Assembly (NCBI GenBank): GCA_905221035.1
Contig: CAJNBP010000003.1
Span: forward strand, 114,732 to 178,731
Length of the DNA: 64,000 bases
Direction: 5' to 3'
Origin: a bacterium
Lineage (GTDB): Bacteria; Bacillota; Bacilli; Lactobacillales; Streptococcaceae
Made by a program: the position numbers and the translations under genes. The notes beneath the pieces are model-generated. The model worked only from the letters and a program-made list of their open reading frames with translations, was not told where the DNA came from and did no database searches. Positions 52,055 to 58,691 of the stretch are shown one piece after another (position 1 is the stretch's first letter; each line of letters begins with the position of its first letter).

Positions 52055-52297
52055 ATGAAAAAAGAAAAGAAACAGTCACGTTATCCTGGTCTGAAAGCAG
52101 GTTTGTTCTTTGGTCTATGGATGTTTTTTATAATTCCACTCAGTGATACCCTAACAAGTGAAAATCCAAATTTTATCAGTTCTCTTCTAAATACAAAACA
52201 TATTTTTAAAACTATACTAGGAGCTTTCTTTTTCGGAGTGATGATGCATATTGTCGACTCACTTCGTATTGCAAGAGATAAAAAAGACCAGAATTAG
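52055..52297 (+). CDS. Short DUF3278-like membrane protein, partial duplicate of the preceding gene
   Basis: 80 residues from ATG 52055 (SD AGGAGGTG). It matches the C-terminal half of the preceding protein: RYPGLKAGLFFGLWMFFI, then a diverged loop and FGVMMHIVDSLRIARDKKDQN. Two membrane segments. It has its own ribosome site, so it is probably expressed as a short separate protein. The longer frame from 51941 is not a plausible start. Confidence 0.7.
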   Translation: MKKEKKQSRYPGLKAGLFFGLWMFFIIPLSDTLTSENPNFISSLLNTKHIFKTILGAFFFGVMMHIVDSLRIARDKKDQN

Positions 52298-52307
52298 GAG
52301 GTACCTT

Positions 52308-52634
52308 ATGAAATCACTACTAACTTTACTTACCTATCATCTTTTGTTCAGTTCTCTGCTCACCTTCATCATCATTTCAGGGAACTTGCCAATCAGAGAG
52401 ATATTCCTCGTGCTAGTCTTTATTCCAGCACTTAACAAAGGACTGACCTATCTAAAGATTGACTCCCCAAAAACACGTATACTCAACTTAGCACTATGCT
52501 TTATGATCCTATCTTTTTCACAACTGATGCTCATCTCAAGCGATTGGAAATATTATTTACTGCTCACTATCGCTAGCCTTTCTTCTATCACTTATCTTTA
52601 TTATCTCTATCAATTCGTAAAAGAAAGTCAGTAA
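52308..52634 (+). CDS. Small hydrophobic membrane protein of the cassette
   Basis: 108 residues from ATG 52308 (SD AGGAGGTACCTT). About four membrane segments (YHLLFSSLLTFIIIS; IFLVLVFIPALNKGLTYL; LNLALCFMILSFSQLMLIS; YLLLTIASLSSITYLYYL) with little between them. No family recognised. The repeated AGGAGGT ribosome site before each gene of the cassette suggests serial duplication and coordinated translation. Confidence 0.7.
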   Translation: MKSLLTLLTYHLLFSSLLTFIIISGNLPIREIFLVLVFIPALNKGLTYLKIDSPKTRILNLALCFMILSFSQLMLISSDWKYYLLLTIASLSSITYLYYLYQFVKESQ

Positions 52635-52660
52635 AACCGCTCACTTAGGAGGTTACTAGC

Positions 52661-53239
52661 ATGAAAAAAGAAGACTTCACCACTCGCCTACTCCGAAATC
52701 TCTTTCATATCCAAGGCCCTTTTGATGAATGCCGGCAAGAGATTATCTACAAGGCTTGTGCCCGTTCCATGGTCCAAATCGTTTATTCTTCCTTCCTTCT
52801 CTTCTTGTTTTATCTGTTATTTGGACGCTTCATAGAGGCCGTTCGCTATGCCATGCCCTACATATTCTTTGGCCTTATATATTTCATTACCTTAAAAACC
52901 CAAAGAAACGTCAAAGAACTCCATCTGGAAAAAGATGACAAGTCAGAAATCATCCTAAAAACCTACAGCAAGAGCCAAATCAAATTCCGAAGCTGGGTGG
53001 TGTTTATCGGTCTTCAGATTGGCCTCTTTATCCTACTCATCTTTCATAAAGTCTTCGTTCAGCAGATGTCACTTCCAGATTTTGTGAAGTTACTCATGCA
53101 ATTCGATAAAAGTGTTCCTTTACTGATGTATGGCCTGATTATCGGTAGCATTTTTGGAACGCTGACCTACGGATTTCTATCCTTACAGGAGGAAAAAACT
53201 CCTAAAAATACCAAGCAGAAAGAGAAAAGCAAACAATGA
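52661..53239 (+). CDS. DUF3278 family membrane protein
   Basis: 192 residues. N-terminus KKEDFTTRLLRNLFHIQGPFDECRQEIIYKA matches the DUF3278 pattern of the gene at 51502. Four membrane segments (about 37-57, 62-80, 112-132, 150-172) and a Lys-rich tail (EEKTPKNTKQKEKSKQ). Its stop overlaps gpo by ATGA, coupling this family to the peroxidase gene. Confidence 0.8.
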   Translation: MKKEDFTTRLLRNLFHIQGPFDECRQEIIYKACARSMVQIVYSSFLLFLFYLLFGRFIEAVRYAMPYIFFGLIYFITLKTQRNVKELHLEKDDKSEIILKTYSKSQIKFRSWVVFIGLQIGLFILLIFHKVFVQQMSLPDFVKLLMQFDKSVPLLMYGLIIGSIFGTLTYGFLSLQEEKTPKNTKQKEKSKQ

Positions 53240-53712
53240 CCTCAATCTACGATTTTTTAGTCTCGAACCAAGATAACCAAACGACTCCCCTAGATGCCTA
53301 TCGTGGCAAGGTTCTCTTGGTTGTCAATACTGCTACCGGATGTGGTTTAACGCCCCAGTACCAAGGACTCCAAGAACTCTATGACCGCTATCAAGATCAG
53401 GGATTTGAGATTTTAGACTTCCCTTGCAATCAGTTTATGGGACAAGCACCAGGTAGTGCAGAGGAAATCAACAACTTCTGTAGCCTAAACTATCAAACCA
53501 CTTTCCCACGCTTTGCCAAGATCAAGGTCAACGGTAAGGAAGCAGACCCTCTCTTCGTTTGGTTGAAAGACCAGAAATCTGGCCCACTAGGAAAACGAAT
53601 CGAATGGAATTTCGCTAAGTTTCTCATCGGTCGAGATGGACAGGTATTTGAACGTTTCTCTTCCAAAACAGACCCAAAACAAATTGAAGAGGCTATACAA
53701 AACCTACTATAA
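53236..53712 (+). CDS. gpo: Glutathione peroxidase-family thiol peroxidase
   Basis: 158 residues. Peroxidatic Cys in NTATGCGLTPQYQGLQ near residue 36, second signature LDFPCNQFMGQAPG near 61, and the catalytic Trp-Asn pair in IEWNFAKFLI near 126. Cys replaces selenocysteine; bacterial members often use thioredoxin. It reduces hydroperoxides in the cytoplasm. Translationally coupled to the DUF3278 gene. Confidence 0.94.
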   Translation: MTSIYDFLVSNQDNQTTPLDAYRGKVLLVVNTATGCGLTPQYQGLQELYDRYQDQGFEILDFPCNQFMGQAPGSAEEINNFCSLNYQTTFPRFAKIKVNGKEADPLFVWLKDQKSGPLGKRIEWNFAKFLIGRDGQVFERFSSKTDPKQIEEAIQNLL

Positions 53713-53719
53713 TTTCACA

Positions 53720-53775
53720 ATCTCACTATGATTAGGTCTCCTTTAGCCTAATGAATAGTGGGATTTTTAATTAAC
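53720..53775 (+). terminator. Terminator after gpo
   Basis: AATCTCACTAT and ATAGTGGGATT, with an inner GGT...GCC stem, followed by TTTTTAATT. Confidence 0.85.
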
Positions 53776-53790
53776 TTTGACTTAAAAAGA

Positions 53791-53830
53791 AAAACACCCC
53801 ATGATATGAAACATGAAGTGTTATAAAAAT
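53791..53830 (-). terminator. Terminator of the HdiR-UmuC operon
   Basis: On minus, ACACTTCATG and CATGGGGTGT (G-U pairs) around a short loop, followed by TTTTTC. Convergent with the gpo terminator. Confidence 0.82.
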
Positions 53831-53855
53831 GATACATTTTACAGCAGACAACCCT

Positions 53856-54149
53856 CTACTGACTACTATTTTTAACCCCAGCATATTCATAGGTTCTATT
53901 TCTGGGACACTCTTTTTCCGTTACTACCCTAAAATAAAAGCGATGCTCCCTCCCATCCTTAGCATTTTCCTTGTTTAAGACAAAGTAATTTTTCTGATTC
54001 AAGGCCATAGTACGTAGGATGTCATCGATCAAAAAAGTCAGTGGTACATTCATAGCAGAGTATTTTTGAAAATCCTCTTCAAAACGAATATAAGAATCTG
54101 AAAAATAATCCATCTGTAGTTTATTTTCATACAACTCTTTTCTAGTCAT
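53856..54149 (-). CDS. Small protein at the end of the HdiR-UmuC operon (DUF5960-like)
   Basis: 97 residues (MTRKELYENKLQMDYFSDSY...). Soluble and charged, no motif I can assign. It overlaps the YolD-like gene by 8 bases, so it belongs to the operon. Homologues accompany Y-family polymerase operons in streptococcal chromosomes and elements. Function unknown. Confidence 0.65.
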   Translation of the reverse strand: MTRKELYENKLQMDYFSDSYIRFEEDFQKYSAMNVPLTFLIDDILRTMALNQKNYFVLNKENAKDGREHRFYFRVVTEKECPRNRTYEYAGVKNSSQ

Positions 54150-54504
54150 AAACTCCCTCCTCCCACAGTCTAATTTCTAGGATATCTACAAGCTCTATCA
54201 GCCTATAACCCTCGCTTGTTCTAATAGATAATGATTTAGAGGATAACTCTCTCACCTTACCGATGATAGTGACTTTCTGCTTCCTTTCCTTGACCACAAA
54301 ACTTCCCTTCAGTTGGCCAACATAAAGCTGGGAAAGCAAGTGTAGTTTCTCATCTAGAGTCAAATCTGTCGAAAAATCAACACGGCTTTTTTCTTCACTG
54401 AGCGAACTGGTATGTTCTGAGAGGTAAAACCCCATCCACTTCTGCATACCTGGATCTTGATAATCTCGCGCGGATTGAAAGGGTAAATAAGAACGATCAA
54501 TCAT
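54142..54504 (-). CDS. YolD-like protein of the UmuC operon
   Basis: 120 residues. The C-terminal half (KVTIIGKVRELSSKSLSIRTSEGYRLIELVDILEIRLWE) has the small beta-barrel look of YolD proteins, which often accompany Y-family polymerases in Gram-positives and may act like UmuD-type partners. It overlaps umuC by 4 bases and the downstream gene by 8. The family call is moderate. Confidence 0.65.
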   Translation of the reverse strand: MIDRSYLPFQSARDYQDPGMQKWMGFYLSEHTSSLSEEKSRVDFSTDLTLDEKLHLLSQLYVGQLKGSFVVKERKQKVTIIGKVRELSSKSLSIRTSEGYRLIELVDILEIRLWEEGVYD

Positions 54505-55916
54505 TTTAATCCATCTAAACCTCCAGCAGAATGACCCCCAATCAGCTTGCTTCTAGCAAGGCTCCTAGAGGCTTCTTCCAGTGCATTGGCTTTTAAAAGG
54601 GAGGTGAAACCAAACTTTTCCCGAATAGAGTCAATAGCCGTCTGGAGCCTTTCTTCTTTTTCTAACTTGTCAACATCATCAAAGAGGGAAATCAAACCAA
54701 AGGACTCATCCACAAATCCTGAATAGTTTACTCCGACACTTCTGATCGCTCCAGAAGTGTATTTATTATGAAATAGCTTCAAAACATGGTCTGTTAAAAT
54801 AGCTGTATTATTGGTCGGTTCGACCTTCATTTGTGTGTGAATAGAGGGCCTGACTTCCTGTTTAGAAAAACCAAGATAGATAGAAACAAGGGTTGTTTTC
54901 TTGCCCGCCCTTCTCAGTCTAATAGCCACCTGCTCAGCCATTTCTCGAAGAATAATTTCGATATCTCGTAGCCTCACATAGTCTCTAGGTAGGATTTGAG
55001 AATTTCCCAACCCTCGGGACTTGGCTTTATAGGGCTTATGAACATTGCTCTCATCAATCCCATTAGCATGAAACCACAAACGCAGGCCAGCCTGACCGAG
55101 AACTTTCTGTAAATGGTCTGGATTGCTGATAGCCAATTCTTTGATGGAAAAAATCCCCAAAGCATTCAAGCGTTTCTCCATCCGCCTGCCAATTCCCCAA
55201 AAGTCCGTCATCTTAGAAATGGCCCAGACTTTCTCTTCCACATCCTGGTAAGACCAGTTGGCCCTCATGGTCGGAGTGTGCTTGGCCTCATTATCCAGAG
55301 CCAACTTTGCCAGTAAGGGATTGGCATTGGACATGCCCACTGTAGAGTAAACACCTGTCTGCCTCCAAATATCCCTCTGAACGCGGGCAGAAAGCAGATC
55401 CAGCTTGTCTTTGCGAGAGAGACTCTTGTCAGGGATGAAATAGTTGAGCGAACTAGTCAGATCGATAAAGCCCTCATCGATAGAGTAGGGATAAATATCA
55501 TCTGGACTGCCATAATTTTGAAAGATTCGCTGGATTTCCATATTGACCGCTATGTATTCATCCATCCGAGGAGGCACAATCAAGGTCACTTGAGCCCAAT
55601 CTTCGATGTAACGAACATAATCCGAGTCAGTCGGTAGCCCTTGTTTTCGAGCATTGTAATAGGAAAATTTGCGCGTTTTGATATCAAAAGGCAGGTCATA
55701 GGCCCGACCAACATTGGACTTGCCAAAAATCTTCTTAAACATGGGGGAGGAAGCTAGGATAAGACCAGTTGAATTATCCGCTCGACTCATAACACAAAGC
55801 GAGGTCTTCAGCGGATGCAAGCCCCTCTTCACACACTCAACGCTGGCATAAAAGGATTTCATATCGACAAAGGCAATGTCACTTTTGGGCTCTCTGGAAT
55901 AATCAAAATAGCCCAT
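54501..55916 (-). CDS. umuC: Y-family DNA polymerase (UmuC/ImpB/MucB type)
   Basis: 471 residues. The palm has AFVDMKSFYASVECVKRG (metal ligand Asp18) and DIYPYSIDEGFIDLTSSL near 140 (catalytic Asp-Glu). The helix-hairpin-helix FWGIGRRMEKRLNALGIFSIKELA is near 235, and the little-finger domain follows. Translesion synthesis, error-prone. It starts 3 bases after hdiR and overlaps the YolD-like gene. Similar polymerases occur on Tn5252-like elements and confer UV tolerance. Confidence 0.94.
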   Translation of the reverse strand: MGYFDYSREPKSDIAFVDMKSFYASVECVKRGLHPLKTSLCVMSRADNSTGLILASSPMFKKIFGKSNVGRAYDLPFDIKTRKFSYYNARKQGLPTDSDYVRYIEDWAQVTLIVPPRMDEYIAVNMEIQRIFQNYGSPDDIYPYSIDEGFIDLTSSLNYFIPDKSLSRKDKLDLLSARVQRDIWRQTGVYSTVGMSNANPLLAKLALDNEAKHTPTMRANWSYQDVEEKVWAISKMTDFWGIGRRMEKRLNALGIFSIKELAISNPDHLQKVLGQAGLRLWFHANGIDESNVHKPYKAKSRGLGNSQILPRDYVRLRDIEIILREMAEQVAIRLRRAGKKTTLVSIYLGFSKQEVRPSIHTQMKVEPTNNTAILTDHVLKLFHNKYTSGAIRSVGVNYSGFVDESFGLISLFDDVDKLEKEERLQTAIDSIREKFGFTSLLKANALEEASRSLARSKLIGGHSAGGLDGLK

Positions 55917-55919
55917 AGG

Positions 55920-56606
55920 CTAACCCTCCATCGGCACAAAATTCCCAACGATAATTCCTACAATCCGAGGATCTTCCTCATAGGAGATGAAAATGTCCTT
56001 ATATTTGGGATTGATAGAGACCAGACGCAGACCATCTTCCTCCCGATAAACCCGTTTGATATAGGTCTGGTTGTTGCAAACCACTGCATAAACTGCCCCA
56101 TCATAGTCAAATCCTGTCTCTCGAATCAGAGCTACCGAACCATTTTGATATTTAGGTTCCATGGAGTCCCCAGACACCCAAGACGCAAAATCATGGGCCA
56201 ACTCCTCATTAAAGTAAACAGTATCAAAATTCTGATCATCGTAGACCGAAGCTCCAATACCTGCTGACATGCGTTCGTAGACACGATACTCGTAGAGTCT
56301 CTCTGGCATGGTCGCCACCTTCTGAGTTTGTTCCTCTTGAGCCAGATTGCGAGCATAAAGAACAACCTTTTCCTTTCCTTGCTTGGAGAGGCTATTGTAG
56401 AGACGGACAATCTCGATCTGAGTGAAATAACCTTTTGCTACTTTTAAAATGTTCTCTAGTTGAGCAACTTTCTCCTGGGATGGTTCCTTAATCCCACGTT
56501 CCCAAGCCGAGTAAGCCTGAAAACTAATCCCAAGTTGCTCTGCAATTTCCTTCTGTGTCAATTTTAACTCTTTCCTCCGAGCCTTGAGTTTCGCTGGCTG
56601 ATACAT
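55920..56606 (-). CDS. hdiR: HdiR-like self-cleaving repressor (XRE HTH plus S24 peptidase)
   Basis: 228 residues. HTH (about 10-40: LTQKEIAEQLGISFQAYSAWERGIKEPSQ), linker, then a LexA-type S24 domain: Ala115-Gly116 cleavage pair (ERMSAGIGAS), Ser148 (VSGDSMEPKYQNG) and Lys184 (TYIKRVYRE). Streptococci lack canonical LexA; HdiR proteins give RecA-stimulated control of the adjacent umuC. SD AGGAGGTGAATT. Its operator is at 56724-56741. Confidence 0.93.
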   Translation of the reverse strand: MYQPAKLKARRKELKLTQKEIAEQLGISFQAYSAWERGIKEPSQEKVAQLENILKVAKGYFTQIEIVRLYNSLSKQGKEKVVLYARNLAQEEQTQKVATMPERLYEYRVYERMSAGIGASVYDDQNFDTVYFNEELAHDFASWVSGDSMEPKYQNGSVALIRETGFDYDGAVYAVVCNNQTYIKRVYREEDGLRLVSINPKYKDIFISYEEDPRIVGIIVGNFVPMEG

Positions 56607-56663
56607 AATTCACCTCCTATTATATGCTTCAATGGAGAACATCTCCCTTAGAAAGACTACTCG

Positions 56664-56741
56664 ATGGTTGAACTTACATTTTCATAACTCAACCATTTTG
56701 GTTTAGTTTTATTATATAAAAAAAGTGGACAAATGTCCACT
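56664..56741 (-). promoter_or_regulatory. Promoter, operator palindrome and leader dyad of the HdiR-UmuC operon
   Basis: On minus, TGGACA (56739-56734), 17-base spacer, TATAAT (56716-56711). The -35 lies in the perfect palindrome AGTGGACATTTGTCCACT (56724-56741), the likely HdiR site. A second perfect dyad, ATGGTTGA...TCAACCAT (56664-56696), lies in the leader and could be a second operator or an RNA hairpin. Confidence 0.85.
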
Positions 56742-56756
56742 AGGAATATCAGAAAC

Positions 56757-56848
56757 ATCGTGAATTTTAATCAAACTAAAAAGACTTAGCCCTGTACAAT
56801 ACAGAACTAAATCCTTTGAATAAATAATTGCTCTAACTTTCAAAATCC
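56757..56848 (+). mobile_element. 3' end remnant of an IS3-family element
   Basis: Encodes on plus IKLKRLSPVQYRTKSFE and a stop, nearly identical to the transposase C-terminus read on minus at 63882-63935, followed by a degenerate terminal repeat (CTCTAACTTTCAAAATCCGTACA). About 90 bases; no other part of the IS is present. Confidence 0.85.
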
Positions 56849-56870
56849 GTACAGAAATTCTACTTTTTCT

Positions 56871-58343
56871 CTATTTGATACCAGACATTAGTTTTTCAAT
56901 ACGTGGAACGTAGAAGAGTAAGATAATACTGAATACAATCGTAATTCCTCCAACAATTCCATAGTAAGCGACTTCAGTTTCGCTTGTATAAAATTTTACA
57001 ATTTGAGCATTGATAGCTTGGGCAGCAGCATTACTCAAGAACCAGATAGACATCATTTGTGCTTGGAAGGATTTTGGTGCTAGCTTAGTAGTGACTGATA
57101 GACCAATAGGCGAAATCAACATTTCCCCCACAATCACAATAGCCCAACTCATAATCAACCAGAAAGGACTGACCTTAACATCTGTTCCAAAAAGCATCCC
57201 CGGTAACATCATCCACAAGAAGGATAAACCTGCCGCAAATAAACCGTAAGCAAATTTCTTAGAAGAGGACGGTTGCTTATTACCCATTTTCCCCCACAAC
57301 CACGCAAAAATCGGCACATAAATCATAATGAAAAGTGGATTGATACTTTGGAAAAAGCTAGATGGGAAATGAATTTGATTTCCAAATACATTAAAGTAAA
57401 GTCGAGTCTGATCATCCGCAAATAGAGCAAGAACAACAGAACCCTGCTCCTCAATAGACCAGAAGAGGACTCCAGCGATAAATAGAGGAATATAGGCAAA
57501 TACTCGGGATCTCTCAGTAGCAGTTATTTTCTGACTAGATAAAATTTTGAAGAAATAGTAGATTGGAATGATTACCGCAATTATTGTAAAGATATTAACA
57601 ATCATATCCACGTTAAACTGGTGAGTAAAGACTAAACCTAGAACCACCAGAACAACCATGACAAGTGTAATCAGCAAGCGTTTAATCAAGGTCTGCTGCT
57701 CCTTCTGTGAAAGGGGATCAGTAGGGTAAAGGCTTGATTCAGGCAGGTATTTCTTCCCATCTAAAACATACTTCACCAGACCAAAGAACATCCCAATGGC
57801 AGCTAATGAGAAACCTAGATGGAAATTGACTTCCTGACCTAGATAACCCACTAGATAAGGGGCAACGAAGGCACCTAAGTTAATACCAAAGACAAAGATA
57901 CTAAATCCTGCATCCCGTCTATCATCCTCTTTCTCATAAATTCCCCCAACCATATCTGAGATATTGGGTTTTAAAAATCCAGTACCAAAGATAATCAATG
58001 CAATAGAAAGATAGAGAGCCACTTGTCCAAAAGGTGTTGCCAAAGCAATATGCCCTAGCATAATCAGAATCCCACCGTAAAAGACGGTCTTACGGCTTCC
58101 TAAAATACGGTCACTGACAAACCCACCGACAACCGAGGATAAAAATACCAGCGAGCCATAAATCGCCATAACCGATGCAGCTGTGGTCTTATCCATCCCC
58201 AACCCACCATCTTGCACACTATAGTACATATAGAAAAGTAGGATAGCTCGCATCCCATAGTAAGAAAAGCGCTCCCACATCTCTGTAAAGAAGAGGGTAG
58301 ACAAGCCCATAGGATGTCCAAAAAATGTTTTCTGTTTTTCCAT
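56871..58343 (-). CDS. dtpT: POT/PTR-family di-/tripeptide:proton symporter
   Basis: 490 residues, about 14 membrane segments. The N-terminal FFTEMWERFSYYGMRAILLFYMY contains the family ExxERFxYY motif; GTGFLKPNISDMVGGIYEKEDDRRDAGFSIFVFGINLGAF near 120 is the PTR2 signature. It imports small peptides with protons. Strong promoter upstream. The IS remnant lies 22 bases past its stop. Confidence 0.95.
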   Translation of the reverse strand: MEKQKTFFGHPMGLSTLFFTEMWERFSYYGMRAILLFYMYYSVQDGGLGMDKTTAASVMAIYGSLVFLSSVVGGFVSDRILGSRKTVFYGGILIMLGHIALATPFGQVALYLSIALIIFGTGFLKPNISDMVGGIYEKEDDRRDAGFSIFVFGINLGAFVAPYLVGYLGQEVNFHLGFSLAAIGMFFGLVKYVLDGKKYLPESSLYPTDPLSQKEQQTLIKRLLITLVMVVLVVLGLVFTHQFNVDMIVNIFTIIAVIIPIYYFFKILSSQKITATERSRVFAYIPLFIAGVLFWSIEEQGSVVLALFADDQTRLYFNVFGNQIHFPSSFFQSINPLFIMIYVPIFAWLWGKMGNKQPSSSKKFAYGLFAAGLSFLWMMLPGMLFGTDVKVSPFWLIMSWAIVIVGEMLISPIGLSVTTKLAPKSFQAQMMSIWFLSNAAAQAINAQIVKFYTSETEVAYYGIVGGITIVFSIILLFYVPRIEKLMSGIK

Positions 58344-58373
58344 ATATATTCTCCTTAAACGATATAATAATTC

Positions 58374-58402
58374 ATTTTACAGAATTTTCAAACAAATGTC
58401 AA
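58374..58402 (-). promoter_or_regulatory. dtpT promoter
   Basis: On minus, TTGACA (58402-58397), 17-base spacer, TAAAAT (58379-58374); SD AAGGAGAA before the ATG. Confidence 0.85.
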
Positions 58403-58564
58403 ATGAATTCTGTTTCTTTTAGAAAATTTTCTGAAAAATCACACGTCTCATACTAAATTCCACTTTGGTCAGGCAAGTGGAAGTTACTTTGAAAAATTAC
58501 CTCTAAAAATTTGCTCTTATTTAGTTGAAAAGAAGCTGGGCAAAAAGTCTTTAAAATCATAAAA

Positions 58565-58621
58565 ACATCCCTATGCCAAACTTGTAATTACTAAAATACA
58601 AGCTAATAAGCATAGAGATGT
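58565..58621 (-). terminator. Long nested hairpin after the GH31 gene
   Basis: ACATCCCTATGC (58565-58576) pairs with GCATAGAGATGT (58610-58621), with an inner CTTGTA/TACAAG stem; on minus it is followed by TTTTTAT. Likely the GH31 terminator. The 348-base gap 58344-58691 otherwise holds only the dtpT promoter. Confidence 0.7.
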
Positions 58622-58691
58622 AAAACTATTACACATTAAAAAATAAATAATTAGCACTTAAAGAATAGAAATTGTGTACAAAATGTCTCAA

